From contig OY740768.1 in assembly GCA_963513935.1 (NCBI GenBank), positions 33,912,216-33,976,215 on the forward strand: a stretch of 64,000 nucleotides of DNA, in the 5' to 3' direction. Of this stretch, positions 20,980 through 34,800 are shown one piece after another. A program made the position numbers and the translations under genes. How positions within the stretch are numbered: the stretch's first letter is position 1; every line of letters starts with the position of its first letter. This stretch comes from Aphrophora alni (taxonomy: Eukaryota > Arthropoda > Insecta > Hemiptera > Aphrophoridae). Under the pieces are notes generated by a model. It worked only from the letters and a program-made list of their open reading frames with translations. It was not told where the DNA came from and ran no database searches.

Positions 20980-22330
20980 TGTTGGAGTCACAGACTTGAA
21001 TTAGAAGCGCGATAGGTAAATTCCTACGGCGGATCGTCCAAGATGGCGGCAGGCCGAGGCCTACCGTTGTCTATGATGCCGAGTCTCTTGCAGATTCCTT
21101 GGAGAGATTCATTGGAATCTCGAATATTGGGCACTCTGAAACAGTTTAATGGCGCACCGTTTAGCATATGCATCTAGGGTAGAGATGCCAGCTGACCCTA
21201 GAATGGTGGCGTTGCTCACAAACCAAGGTTGACGAGTGATACTGTGAAGAGCTATTGCCTGAAGTCTCTCTAATTTCATCTTGTTCGATTTGATGGCCAG
21301 CGCCCACCAAGCTGTGAACGCGTACATCAGCATGGACCGCACTGTTAACAAAAAGATTGTAACTTTAGTACGAGTCGTTAGTGGGCTCCTGCCCACTAGC
21401 ATTAATTGGTGAGAGGCATCATAGAATCATCTTTCCTTCGGAGACCTTATTCAGCACGAGACACCTGAAGTTGAGCTTGCTGTCCAGCGAGGTTCCAAGG
21501 TACTTGACGGTAGGCTTTCAAGGGATAGCCACTCTGTCAATTTCCAGCTCACGCGGAACTCTGCGCCCACTTTACGTCTCTTTCTGAAACAGATAGAATC
21601 GGATTTCTCCGCATTAATCTTAATGCGTAATTTCTCCACCCATTGGGACAACGCGTTTAGCTGCTTCTGCATGGTTCTTGCCGCGAATACAGGGTCTGCA
21701 CTACTACAATGTAGAAATGCATCTTCTGCATAAAGTGACAGTGTCACACCTGGAACAGTTGGAAAATCATTTATATAAATATGATACAATACCGGTCCCG
21801 AGACACTGCTTTGATGTACTCCAGCAAGTATCGGCCGCAGCGAAGATATTTCACCGTCTACAAAAGTCCTAAAGGATCTGCCCGTGAGGTAAGAGCGGAT
21901 CAGGTGTACAGCGGCCTCCGGTACAGGAGAATCGCTCAACTTATAGAGGAGGCCCTCGTGTTATACCTTGTCAAACGCCTTACTGGCGTCTAGTAGCACT
22001 GCAACAGAAGACAAGTACTTATTGTGGTTATCAACCAGATGATTGATAACTCTCGTCAGCTGCAGCGTCGTGGAATGGCTTCTCCGGAACCCGAATTGCT
22101 CGGGTCTGATGAAGTCTTCTATGTAGGGCTGTAATATAGACAGAAAAGTCTTACAAAGATCTTTAGATCGTCGGTAGCAGAGAAATCGGTCGGTAGTTCT
22201 GCGGGATAATTTTGTACCCCGGCTTCGGGATAAGGATGACCTTTGCGGTCTTCCACTGAGTAGGGAAGTGGCGTAATCTGAGGACAGAGTTAAGGGCTCT
22301 AGGGAAAAGCAGTTGTAACAAATCCTTTAT
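20980..22330 (-). pseudogene. Jockey-clade LINE reverse transcriptase fragment
   Basis: Minus strand, N to C: a KTAKVILIPKPG block and NYRPISLLPTI (about 22240-22180), then IRSYLTGRSFRTFVDGE, GVHQSSVSGPVLYHIYINDF (canonical GVPQGSVLGP altered) and LSLYAEDAFLHCSS (canonical YADD read as YAED) in the open frame 21939-21451. The thumb/connection part MLVGRSPLTTRTKV...AYKRCA-like follows at 21402-21109. The substitutions in the catalytic YADD and the breaks around 21990-22100 show an inactive copy. It is GC-richer than its surroundings, suggesting a younger insertion. Confidence 0.85.
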
Positions 22331-22779
22331 TGTTTTATATATTTCCCAATGTTAAAACTACTAAATTGGAACATAATACTATGTAGTATTTTTCAACAGT
22401 TATGTTCAGTATGATGGACCTAAAGAGTAAACATTATGTCATGCTTTACTTTATTTAGGCTTCTACATTTTTCATGTGTAAATGGAAGTTTTACCTATAC
22501 TGTATCATATTGTAATACGTATAACAATCTTTAAGTAAATCTGTAAACATTGTGTTTAATTATTTTCCTTTTGACTCTTTAAAGTAGCCTGTTATTTGAT
22601 CCCAAGCTCTTATTGAGGAGATTACATAAACACTTTTATGGACATCTCTCCAAAAAGGTCATATTTATTATCTTTAAATTTAATTAACTATAAAAAAATT
22701 GAGTAATATATTAGCTTAACCATACATTTTCCCACTATATAAAGGACTGACTAATATGGCCAATATAATATTCCGTATG

Positions 22780-23430
22780 CTGCCTCCTTCGACCTTCAGC
22801 AACTATTGTGTACGTAGGTCTAGAAACTTTGGACCTTCATATATCAGATCACCGGTTTGAAGTATAAGCCCTTATTGTAACTACAGCCTCAGTTATGTTT
22901 GGATGGCACAGACATAACAAGCTGTCGCTGTCATTGTGAAATCTTTATTTATACCTTACTTTACATACTGTGACACTGTAGTCAATGATATGCCTGTTGA
23001 ACTGGCTAACAAATTGCAACGTGTTCGAAATGATTGTATACTGTTTGTTTTTGTTTAAAAGGGTGAATATAATATTAGTCTATTTTGTAAAATAATTCTT
23101 TTAAATTTTCATGATATAAGATTTTGATATACTAATGGTATTACATACCATAATATTACAAACAGTTTGACTTTGCTTCAAATGTATGATGGTATCTTAA
23201 AACTACATGAAAGGGATTAATAATGCCTAATATAAAATTAAAATAAAAGTCACATACACAAATCTTTACTATATCAGCGTGTCACTTTTGAAACTTATTA
23301 ATTGCCAAATTTCATTAAATCTACTAATAGCCGTGCCCAGTTTTCAGTCATTTAAGCATTTAAGGTTTGTTATTTGAATTAGACTGGTGTTGCTAAGAGT
23401 GTGGCGTAATGATTTTACTAGAGGAAAGTA
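22780..23430 (+). pseudogene. LINE reverse transcriptase C-terminal tail
   Basis: Plus-strand translation of about 22925-23065 reads IVKSLFIPYFTYCDTVVNDM followed by ELANKLQRVRNDCILFVF, the conserved connection block of Jockey/R1-type RTs. It is followed by a decayed tail. There is no catalytic domain. Confidence 0.65.
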
Positions 23431-24780
23431 TGATGAATGAAAGTGTGAATGTGACCTGATGGTTCTAACTTTCCACTTATTAAAAGCGAAAATGAATCAA
23501 TTTCTCTTTCAAGTGATAGCATGAATATAAGTGTGTATGTAAATGTAAACACCTGAAGAGTTGGTCAAGAGATAAGATGGGAATAATGAATGAAATTGAT
23601 GATCTGACCCAAGACGAGATGTTAAATAGTTTAGATATAGCTATTAGCTAGTACATCAGGATTTCTATGTCCGTACACACTCTATTATTCCATTATTCCA
23701 TTCCATTCCAATACTTAAGACGATTGTGGTTGAATTTAGTGTCTGGTGATACTATTTTTTTCTACATATTAACAGTAGTTCTTATGATAGCCGTAATATT
23801 TTAATGGGGCGCTGATATAAACAATGTGAATGAATTTTAACGTTTAGATATTGTATTTGGACCTAAGACTTTTCTTCTGTTTACATTTATATCTGTGGTT
23901 CCCGCGTTCCCGCTAAGTTTAGTTTACTAGTTTGGTAGGTTTTAGGTTTATTATTGTCCGATGTGAGATTTTAGTAATTTTGCGAAGTTGGAACTGTTGG
24001 AAGAGCAAAGAAATGTTTTGATCAGTTTATAGAATTTTGTTTTCTTCGCTTCGATAATTTTACTTCTGAAATTAAACTAATAAGAAACCAAATAAAGAAC
24101 AAAGAACTACTGTAGATGTAAGTTAACCTATTCTGAAAATAATTGATTTCCTAATACTACTTGTTGCGTTCTGTTCACATTTTAACTGTTTGAATAAGAG
24201 CTTCCATAAAAATTTCCGTTATTACTGTTTTAATTTTTTCTCCCCATTTTAGTTTAGATCATTAAGTTTAGTCAGTTGTCGTAGAGTTTGATGTGTCTAT
24301 TTGGTAATTATGCATTGAAGCTCACCCTATCTAGGTAAATATCTGTTGTACATCTTACTTTGATTTTTCTATAAAAAATAATGAAAACAAAGTATTTACT
24401 TTCTAATCAAAGGATCAGACCATATTATGTGTTATAATAAACACTTCAAGTCCCAAAATGCATTTCTTCACTGCAAAATAACACATGAAAACAAGAGAAT
24501 ACAGCTGTCAAGGTTAAAGTTTAATAATGAAGGCCAATGTTAATATATATGACTACATTAGTGAAGTTATATGTGTAATGACTACCTTATTTCAAAACAA
24601 TTAGACCTTTTTAAATTTCGTAAGACACTTTTAAAGTCAGAAAATGCATTATACAATGAGACTATGCTAGAAGCTATTTCATATCACAACAGGTTAGTCC
24701 AGGTTGCCTTTTGTATGTTTATTAAAGTTAATAATTTGCTTACTTTGTGATATAATTATATATAAAGACAGGTTTGGCAT
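23431..24780. other. AT-rich DNA, no gene recognised
   Basis: Only short repeats are visible, such as ATTCCATTATTCCATTCCATTCC near 23692. No exon with convincing splice sites and family signal was found. Confidence 0.4.
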
Positions 24781-24783
24781 GGT

Positions 24784-24785
<2 letters not shown>

Positions 24786-24852
<67 letters not shown>

Positions 24853-24895
24853 CCTCTCCCTCCCTCCCTCCCTCCCTCCCTCTTTCCCTCCCCCC
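24786..24895. repeat. (CT)n microsatellite grading into CTCC-rich tract
   Basis: There is pure CT from 24786 to about 24847, then CCCT/CTCC units to about 24895. The open frame across it is low-complexity and not a gene. Confidence 0.95.
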
Positions 24896-25029
24896 CATCA
24901 GTGACTTAATTAACATAGTTATTAGTTAGTTATGTTAGGCATTCCTATCTTATGTAGCGGGATTTCGTACTTTTATAAATCTCATGGTTTTATTACGATA
25001 ATTATCGAAATTATCGATAATTAGGATGA

Positions 25030-25120
25030 AATATATATAATTATCTTCCCAGACCTTTGTTATTTATTAGGTAACTATTTATATATAATTACCTTCCCAG
25101 TCCTTTGTTCTTAATAGCCC
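25030..25120. repeat. Imperfect ~50-bp direct duplication
   Basis: TATATAATTATCTTCCCAG, then CCTTTGTTATTTATTAG, is repeated as TATATAATTACCTTCCCAG, then CCTTTGTTCTTAATAG. A related TATATAGTTACCTTCCCAG occurs at 15030, so this is a dispersed repeat edge. Confidence 0.7.
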
Positions 25121-25399
25121 AAATAAAAAATGTTAATGATACATTTTTGTGGTTATGTTTGCTAAGTAATGAATATGAAATATCCAAATAAACAAAACAT
25201 TTTTAACAACTAATTTACCATTGCATCTTAATATCTATAATGGATCAGGAATTTGTTACAATATATATCTACCTTACTTGACCTTGTAAGATAAAAACAA
25301 TTCGAGTACAAACATATTTTAATGAGTAATTCACTATTTTAATGTGTAAAGACTTTAACCTAGAAAACTTGAAATTATGTTTTTTTTTCAGTGAAAAAC

Positions 25400-26069
25400 A
25401 CTTTTAAGGTGGATGATTGGGTCATGTGCCGGGAACACTATTTAAGTTGGGGTGCCAAGAGGATCATCACCCTTGTGGTCAAAATGTCTGGTTGTCGGTT
25501 TGTTTGTTACACCTGTCACTGTGGCGCTGTTTGACCCGAGCTCTGGTCAGCACATAGGAAATGCCCATATCTCATTTAAAAAGTGTTTTTCAATCATTTA
25601 GATAATCCCAACTCCTTACCAATCCTTTGACATTTAACCATTTCAGCTTGTCAGACAACCTACCCTGAACCTTCGATTGCGCATTTCTCTGCGAAGTGAT
25701 ATTAGGTTTAACGATTTCTATTCTTCTTCCTTTCTTCACTCTATACTCTTCTTCTTCATAGTTCACGAATTTCATAAGTCATCTAATTCCCTTAGTCCTT
25801 CCCTTTAATTCCCCCCCCCCATTACTGATGTCTTGGCGAAGGTGCGACCTCTGAGGTCGCACCCTACAAGCGGCGCTGGGAGTTGTTACGTCGGTATGTT
25901 TACCCGCCATACCACCCTTACCAACCTTCCCTTACCTCCCCAGTCTCGACTTTGGTGTATTTGGGTGGCTTGAGAGTGTGCCTTGGCATATACCCAGCCT
26001 TGTACACCATATTTTTTTCTCTAAGAGTAATAGTTAATTTATTTATTCTTTATTTTTACTATTTATCCT

Positions 26070-26115
<46 letters not shown>

Positions 26116-26760
26116 GTGAAAGTAACTGGTGGTCGGGTTCACTTTCGAGCCCCGCCTTTTATGCTTTGGACAGTTGGCCCTGAGGTCTCGGGGTCAACGC
26201 AAGCTCCTTCCCCTTATTCCATCATATCACTATACCATTATCATTGCATTTGTCTTGTATTTTACCAATCTTGGTCTATTGTATCTAGGTGTTACAATAT
26301 AGCTCTAGTTACTGTAATTATAAGTCCCAATGTCATAAAACCAATGATGATTACGAATATTTATATTCACTACATATTACCCCAACCCATATCCGGTTCC
26401 ATAACCAAGGCATATGGATGTCTGCTCTCCCTAGATGTAACGCCCTTTTGGCACGATGTTGGGGAGAATAATTCTGCAGTTTCATTTGTGTGTTATTTAC
26501 TACCATATTACCATATATAGTCAATATAGTCATATAAAAAATAAATATAAAAAACTTTATCCAAACATTATCCCAAATTTCCTGTTGCTTGGATTTGGTT
26601 GGTTCTTTAATATTTTTTATTTTAGGACTTAAATTTGTCTTCACTTTTTTTTTTTTCGATGGTCGTCACCCTCATTTCCTGGATACGATGCACTCCCAAC
26701 TGGATATTTCTTTTCTTTCTTCTTTAACCACACATCTGTAATTCCCAGAAATTTCCTTCC

Positions 26761-26796
<36 letters not shown>

Positions 26797-28110
26797 AAAA
26801 ATTCAATTCACTTCCTATTCAGTTTTAATAAACAACTTTATCAGTGCAGTGATTGAACAGGTTGCAACCAATTTTTTTTCCCACATCCCTCTTACTGTCC
26901 AACCTAAAACCTACCTGGCATTCACTTACAATGCTTTAACCTTTTGTTTTGTCTACAACACGGGTGACAATACTGGAACATAATTAAAAAAATAAAATAA
27001 ATAAATAAAAAATTTAAAAAATAAAAATACGATTCTTCATAATTAATTAATTAATAGTCCACCCCACTTTGTTTTTTGTGTAAGCTGTATGAACAAAACA
27101 AATAATTCCTTCTCATTCAATTATTATATCATTCCCAATAATAACGTTCTTACTCAAAACCAATACGCAAACAATCACTCCCACTGAACTGCAGTACTTA
27201 TCCCATGATTTATCTTATAACACTTCAACTTATACCAATATATATTTTTAATTGGTTTACCCCTGGTTTCAAATTATTCAGTTATTACCTTATACCTTAC
27301 CCCTTTCCTCCAACAATAACCCTTTATTTTTCACCTTGTTTCTTTTCATTTTGTTTTATTTTTTAATTGTACAATTTAATATTAGACACTGGGAGTGCAC
27401 TAGGTGAGTCCAGATACGAACTGGGACCTGTTAAAATTAACTATCAACTTCTGCCCTTTATCATATCGCTCCGCTTAATTGTTGGTTCCTTTTTGTTGTC
27501 TTACCATTAAACTATTTTATGTCAGCTTTTTTGTAGGTTTCTGAACCACTTCCTTACCTTGCCCTGCCTGTTTTCCTTGGTCCCCTCTTTTTCCCGTCCA
27601 GGGAGAGGGAATTCGAGGCCACAAAGTTTTTTCCCCCCTTTTCACCAGCAGGGTATCTGGTGTTTTCTACACCACCGTTTGCCACTTCAATCCCGGGTGC
27701 AGTAGATTTTGGGGTTCTGTGGCATTGCATACCAGGTTACAAATTTACCTATAATCCTAGTCTCTGTTTACCCTTTTTCCCCACCCTACTAGTTAGCATG
27801 TGCCAAAGTAGTTCAAGAAAGATCACAGTGATAGTGTACAAGGCAACGAGATTGGACCAGCGCACAGCACCATCATTTACATCTACTGTATAAGTATTTA
27901 GTTAAGTTTCTTGTTAGTAATTTGCCCTGATGTACTCCTCCCAAATAATGGCACACTAGGCTAGATTAGAGTGGGTATTTGATCCGGGGGTTTTATGGTG
28001 CACTATAAACTGTCATAACCCCGACATGATGTGGTATGTGTTTAGTCGGCCACTTTGGCCCAGTTAGTTATGTAAGAACCACTAAATCAGTATCTTTTGG
28101 AAAAATAACA
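25400..28110. repeat. GC-richer unassigned repetitive region with poly-T and poly-A tracts
   Basis: This 2.7-kb stretch differs in base composition from its flanks. It holds a perfect palindrome GGTGCGACCTC-T-GAGGTCGCACC (about 25840-25862), a poly-T run (about 26076-26114), a poly-A run (about 26764-26793) and a C run at 25811. Several open frames exist (for example 26113-26520), but none carries a recognisable domain. I infer an old or composite retroelement, possibly without coding capacity. Confidence 0.45.
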
Positions 28111-28388
28111 CTCATTATTTTTCATTCCCATTGTGAATGTAAACACACAGGATAAATTCCTTACTTACTCATAACATTTTAACCATAACGAATGAAACCA
28201 CAATCTTCCTTAATCGTTCAATGGTTATTTGAAGAAAAAATATAATTTTAAAATCAACTAAGGCATATATCAGGCAGAAACAAAACAACTGATTGCCTAC
28301 GAAGTGTGCTACAAAAATGTGTTCACATGTTTGTATTTTTAACAGTTATTGTAATTTTTTGACAACCTATCATGAGTGACTTTCTCAT

Positions 28389-28425
28389 CTGAAGATGGAT
28401 GCATTTGTAATCTGAAATCGTGGTA
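28389..28425 (+). ncRNA. Degenerate hammerhead-like motif
   Basis: CTGAAGA is followed by a GGAT/ATCT hairpin and GAAATCGTGGTA. The order of core segments matches the motif at 6211-6255. Stem III does not form cleanly. It lies about 250 bp upstream of the first coding exon of the HAUS6-like gene. Probably it is a PLE-tail relic. Confidence 0.3.
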
Positions 28426-28661
28426 GTGTGGGTACTGTTCAAACACCATAATTGGATCACTTAACTGACCAACAACAGGTATTCATTAAATTATTGATAA
28501 AATCAATGATCTGGAGACCACTTAACGAAACAACAACAGACAGATATTTATCAATGAAATTATTGCCATGATTTATTATGCCATTAGATAACATTAAAAT
28601 ATATTTGTATTTTATTTGTATCATTAGTTGGGGCGGTAAAGACTGTGCTTTGTCAAGTGAG

Positions 28662-28762
28662 ATGGAACACACAGAGGGTATACATCGTGTTTTACACATC
28701 AGACTTGCTACATTAGCTCGATTTAACCCAATCTCTAACGAATTCAAACAGTATTTTATGAG
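28662..28762 (+). CDS. HAUS6: HAUS6-like gene, first coding exon (partial)
   Basis: The ATG at 28662 has a good context (G at -3, G at +4) and opens a frame reading MEHTEGIHRVLHIRLATLAR, then FNPISNEFKQYFM, ending at a strong donor ATGAG|GTAAGA. This resembles the extreme N-terminus of HAUS6, where a short leader precedes a leucine-rich helix and an FxP motif. HAUS6 is a subunit of the augmin complex, which recruits gamma-tubulin to spindle microtubules for branching. An alternative upstream acceptor (ATTAG|T at 28627) would make this an internal exon. The exon ends in phase 2, whereas the next recognised exon begins in phase 0, so a small intervening exon is needed or this exon is misassigned. 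Confidence 0.5.
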
Positions 28763-29349
28763 GTAAGAATTATTTCGTTATAAACTATTAAGTAACTTAA
28801 ATTGAAATGTTTGTTTTATCAAATATATTTCAATTGATTATTTATGAACTAGGGAGTTAAAGTTTAAATCAAATACTACATCTATCTAAACAAATTTTGA
28901 TTTTGAAGAAAAGTGTAATTTGCGATGGTGAATCGATTAACAAGATATTTATTTATTTGTTTTAACAATTTTACACTGTTTTAAACATATTCAAATCTAG
29001 CAAATAAATATCAACCATAAACAATTTTTTATGTCCACAGTTTTTTGAAAATAGACACTTTGAACAAAAAATCCTGTAAATGCTAATCTTATTTTTGTAA
29101 TAACTATTAAAAAAGATACTTTAGTAACTATTAATATAGTTTAAGCTGAAGTTAAATGTTAATAAATGAATGGTGTAAAGTTGGAACTATTAGAATGCAT
29201 TCGAAATCTTGGTATTTATATTGATTATAAAATGTGTTATCAACTATGCTAACAAATCACTGGTATTTATGGTAGGAAATTCAAAATTTTCACCTATGTT
29301 CAAAAATAGAACATGGAATAATAATTTGGTTCTCATATCAACAAATATA

Positions 29350-29868
<519 letters not shown>

Positions 29869-29869
29869 A

Positions 29870-30775
29870 ACAATTTAATGCTTCTTGTCTCTTATTTTTT
29901 CTACAAATTTGTTAAGGTCTAAGTTAAATACAGTGTCATTAAAAACAAGATATCATTTGACATCATCAGTATATTTATTCAACATTTTAAAAAAAAAGTT
30001 TCGTCTGATATTACAAATGTCCTAATAAATATATACTTTCATGTACCATTGTATAGACAAAGATACTGTGAATTATTTTCCATATAAAGAGCAGTAACTC
30101 AGATTTGTAATAACTAAATTATATAAACAGTAGCAACCAGTGAGTTGTAGTTAGGCCATTTGTGGCCAGTTAAACCATATGTGTCGTTAACAGGTGTTTT
30201 AAAGCCGGTGTTATTAGTCTTAGATTCCTTATGTGCAAGTATTTTTTGTTTTTAAATAATGTATTGGAGAATGGTTGTCATGAAAGCTCAGGACCTAAAT
30301 CTTGTGTTTTCTGTATTAAAAATCCTCTGTTTATTGGTTTGAGCCCCGGTTAACCTATATGTTTTTCATTTGGGTACGTAGTTATCCATTGTCATTAGTC
30401 TTTTGAGCATAAAGTAGAGCATTAAGCACACACAAAAAAGAATAATGAATGTATCAGCAGAGAAAACCGTTAAATTATGAAGATATGAAAATAGATAACC
30501 TTATGCTAGTTTGGCTAAATTTTGTATGATGGTGATGAGGAGAATGAAATGACCTTTAGTAATGAGTGAAAATTATTTTTCCAAATTATCTAACTCCGAG
30601 AATGAAGTGCACCAAATTAAAATACTATATGTATAATAGAGTCAAATTTTACAAGAACATTTTGGATCAAATACAATTTTACACTTAAGGTAACCTCATG
30701 ATATGGAGGGAGTTAGTAGTAGATAATAATTAGTTATTCAAATTAATTTATTAATTAAATTAAAATTTGTTATAG
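29870..30775. other. Intron of the HAUS6-like gene, no other feature
   Basis: AT-rich intronic DNA. A short imperfect palindrome GGCCATTTGTGGCC is at about 30154. A small missing exon might lie in this intron, but none could be identified. Confidence 0.4.
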
Positions 30776-30946
30776 GGAATGTTTAAAACACCAAATCAAA
30801 AAGGTTTCCATGAAGTTGTAAATTTCTTGTTAAACTTAGTGGACTCAAAAAAATGCAAAGACAAATTTTGGTGGCCTCTGCTTGATAGAAAAATGGAGCA
30901 AGAGTTTAGGAAAGGAGTACAACAGTTTATAGCAGAAATAAATAAG
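30776..30946 (+). CDS. HAUS6: HAUS6-like gene, exon encoding the HAUS6 N-terminal domain
   Basis: This exon is bounded by TTATAG|GGA and AAG|GTAACA and is in phase 0 at both ends (57 codons). It reads GMFKTPNQKGFHEVVNFLLN, then DKFWWPLLDRKMEQEFRKGV. This is the signature of the HAUS6 N-terminal domain: a MF.xPN..aFh.v..FLf block, then the Trp-Pro motif followed by D+K.e.EFRK. It is the best-supported HAUS6 segment in the window. Together with the 37842 exon it forms a continuous phase-0 join. The domain mediates contacts inside the augmin V-shaped head. Confidence 0.85.
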
Positions 30947-31259
30947 GTAACATTATATGATGATTATTTATAAAAGTATAAAATATTTAAATTAAAGCTA
31001 ATTACAATATATAAACATATGAATGAGTGACTCGTAACAATGATTTTTTAAGAAAAAATTTAATTACTAATGTAAAAATAGAGTTTATGTGACCAGTATA
31101 TGACTTCATAATTATTTACATAAAAGTTATAATACTAAATGGATAATCAATGATAAATGTCTAGTGTACATCATTTAGCGATTTAGTTTTGTAATTTAAT
31201 GTAATCGTGTTATACATACCTCATTTAATTTTTAATTTTACTGACCATATATCTGGAAA

Positions 31260-34200
31260 TTGATAGAAATTAGGCGATTTACTAGTTAAGTGTTGTTCTA
31301 GACGGCCGCTAGGTAACGTATAGATCGGTTTTTTAATTCAATGAAATATTTGTGATGCCTTTTTTGGATTAAAATATTGACAACTCATTTCGAATTGATT
31401 TAGAATCCCTCTGGTTACTTTTACAGAAAATGACGAGTGTTTGTGATTTTCGGGAAACATAATATTACAATGAGGAATGTGGTTGTCGTAGAATTTGGAG
31501 TTTAATTTTGGGCTAGATACAGATGTTTGAATTCTGGACGTGTGCAGTTGATGGGAATGGAATTTTCATTGTAGTAATGAAAATGGATGATATCAGCTTA
31601 TGTTGGGGTTTTACCTATTTTTGAGAATTGCAGTTATCTATGTATTTAAATTTTTTTATAGCAGTTACATGGTATGGTCCTTTAATGTGAGTCCCATTTA
31701 AATAACTTATATATGTGGATATTCCAATAATTGTATTTATCTTATATGGACCACTGAAAACTTGGAATAAATTGAAAGTCTATTCGTTTATTGCGGTTAA
31801 GAGGGGAAAATTTATGATTAACACTAATTCTCCAATATTGAAAGTTGTCTGTTATGATTTTTAATTGAGTTTAGCGGCTCTTTTCTCTTGCTTAATCATT
31901 ATTCTTTGTCCCACTAAAAATAGTTTAGTTTCGATGTGTAAATCTGTCCTTTAGCAATTTTTCCCTTTCGCTAACAATTCATTTGTGCTCCGATTCTGCT
32001 ATAATCTGGTATGATGATTTCATTTGCCTTCTGGGCATTTAGGCATATATCTTATTTCTTTTCTCTTCTTAATAATGGGGATGATAGGCTTGATGAAATG
32101 GCTATAAGATGGCTCAATGACATTAATACAGAGCATTCTTTGGATTTCCCAATGCTACAGCCCGTGATGAACAAGTGGTTCTGGGTATTAAAGTTATTAA
32201 AACTCATTTTTGAGTAATAGTATCTAAGTCACAGATTGTAATTTAAGTTATTTAATACTTACTCTGTCTTGTGACTTACTTTGTAACATAGGTTACACAT
32301 TTTAGAACGTATGTTCCATCTTCAGACTCGCTCCTAAGAGGTCGTTAAAACATTAAAACACTACAAAACGTACACATCACATACAATAAACAAATAACAT
32401 TCAAATGCGCGACAGGTGTACACAAACGGTTCAAGAACGACTGAAGTAAAAGTTGTTTATCTTGGTTTGTCCACTATGTTATCTATCAACATCATCACTG
32501 TATCGTATAACGAGTTAGATTGGAAGTTAAGTTTATCATTCAAAAAATTACTTCAATACTATTACTCAAAAACTTCAATCCTGTGTGTATTGATTAATAC
32601 AAACCGGGGTTGTCTGAAAATATATTTTTAAATGAAGTTTTTTAATTGGTGTTTCTGGAATGGTTTCAAATTTGAATTATCTTCCAAAGCGCTATCTATC
32701 ATACCCTCTCGTATGTTCTTATTTATGTTTATCATATCCAATTTATGTTCTGAATTACCTTTTCATTCGTTCTCGTCGTTCATCTCATTTATTTTATTGT
32801 TATTGTTTATTTTATTTTTCACAATATAACATAAAATTCCTTCTTTATCGACTTCTTCAAATTTTATTACTATTCTTTTATTATTAATTTTAAATTGTAT
32901 CATTTTTGTTTTAAAGTTTATTTCTATCTCTGTTTTGCTTATCCAAACCATGCCTGTTATTAATTTTATTAATTTATTGATTTTAATGCTTATACATTAT
33001 TTTACCAAGCTAGTATTATTGATTAAATAATTTCACTTGAAATAACTGTTATTAATGTACAAATCAAATTTGGTACATTCAACGTTTGTATCCATATCTC
33101 TTCATCTGCAATTTTGATTTTGAACTTAAGACCTTTCTGGTTTTCGAACCTACAGCAATAGTAATTTGAATATTTGTTGTTGGAAGTTCTTTGTATTTTG
33201 TGATGCATTGCTTATTTTCTTGGAACCATTGCTCCGATAAATATATGGTGGAACCAGTATCAATAAGGGCAGTTATGTTTTGTTTCCCTAACGGCAATTT
33301 TATTGCGGGACACCTTATAATTTCTGAAGTTAATGTTGTGGTGTTTTCATGGTCATCCTCAGTTAATAGAAAATTCTTATCACAGGACATATTGCCTACT
33401 ATAACGGAATAATCTTATTAGATTATTTCAATATCATCCGTTGTTCTGATGGAAATATTCGGCCTTGTTAATTCAAGGTCAGATTGTAGAACAGGATTAA
33501 TGTCATTGAGTTTCGAGTTATAATGGAATGTTTCTTACACTTCCTGGGCCGTGGACATTTTCTGTGCTCAACAGTTATTCTGCTAAGGCACGGACTGCAG
33601 ACAATTAGTTGGACTGGTCTCCGGACGGTTTAGAGTTGGTAGGGACTTTCCGCTACCGCCTGAACACGTTAATTTGTTCTTGGGTAGGTTATGCTTGGTT
33701 TCGGAGTCCTGTTATCTGTGGCATTTCCTAAGGAGATTCTCTTCTGAAGTTATTATGCGTTTCCTTTATTTTGTTGGTACGAGAAAGATGGTCCTGGGCG
33801 GTACTGATGTGATGTCTGATATTGTCCGGGCAAGTTTCTTTGGAAATTCTGTGGTCCAGGTGGAGGTCGAAAATGTTGTGGATGATATTATGGCAGTCCT
33901 CGGTTGTGCTATGATTGTGGGGATGGTCTAAAATGAAATTGTGAAAATGGTCGGGATTGCTGCTCGTGAAATGAAGGTCAGTCTCATGGTTAATAGGGCG
34001 ATATTGGTCTCTGATATCTTCTGGCTCTGGTTTGTGAATCTTTAAGGTCTTCATGTTGTAGCAGAAGTTCAAAGTCGGTTATGTTCTCGATCTTTTGGAC
34101 TCTCCTTTCGTCTTGAATCAACTCTTCGAAGTGATCCGACAGACAGGTTATTTATTTGGTCATCCGATAGATGTTATTACCTTTTCCGTGAAGTATTCAT

Positions 34201-34800
34201 AACAGCTGAATTTTCCTTGTCATTGATATTTTTTCACTTCCATCCGTTGTCATATTCCTCTTTAGACTGAACTCTAATACTTACTCCAATACTTTCGTTC
34301 GAAAGCTTTCTGAAAATCCTTCCAAAATTTGATGTTATTTTTCACTAAAGTGAACCTTCTGGCTGCATGATTTTCCAAACACAACTTAAGAGTGTCAATT
34401 AAGTCATTTGTTGGGTCTATGGATATTTGTCTTGTTTGCTGAAATGTTGGTTGAGACGTTGGTCTAAATTATTGTCGTGTTCTCTGAAACGTTGATCGGA
34501 ATTATTGAAACAATGGGCGGTGAGTTGCTTTAAATGATTAAACTGTTGGGTTATTTGACTCAATAAATAATCAACCGTTAAGGCTTGGTTTCTGGTTGAG
34601 GGTGGGTCTTGGTTTTCCCTTTCGTGACTGGTGGTTGGATTGCAGGTAAATTCTGTTAATTCGCTGTCTAGACTTGCCCTGGGGTTTGAGGTAACCGGTT
34701 CAATTACACCTTCAAAAACATCGCATAACCCTAACTCATTCTTCTTTTCTATCTGTCCCCCGTGAACGCGTCTTCTATCCGGCGGTGAAGTTCTTCGGGA
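31260..34800 (-). mobile_element. Gypsy-type LTR retrotransposon remnant (gag, protease, integrase tail)
   Basis: This is the eroded coding core of an LTR element in the HAUS6 intron, on the minus strand. From high to low coordinates: a gag-like region (about 34790-33600, including the His/Asn/Asp-rich frame 34072-33728); an aspartic protease (33390-33079) with the catalytic motif ALIDTGST and the flap-like IAVGSKTRK; the protease C-terminal segment with KTEIEINFKTKMIQFKIN (about 32945-32880). The RT and RNase H are not recognised. At about 31960-31620 a decayed segment resembles the integrase C-terminus. A PLE-type tail lies inside at 32215-32420. No flanking LTRs were identified. Confidence 0.7.
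32285..32332 (-). ncRNA. Degenerate hammerhead-like motif
   Basis: On the minus strand CTGAAGA (32325-32319) is followed by a GAAC-loop-GTTC hairpin and AAAATGTGTAAC. The layout matches the motif at 6211-6255, but the invariant G of the GAAA box is lost. It is followed on the plus side by AAAACATTAAAACA, as near 44840, marking a PLE tail. Confidence 0.3.

Noticed and set aside
26113..26520. 135-codon open frame after a poly-T run
   Set aside because: Low-information sequence with no domain, inside an unassigned repeat block; a chance frame is more likely.
33674..33931. 85-codon plus-strand frame
   Set aside because: It is the antisense shadow of the His/Asp-rich gag frame on the minus strand.
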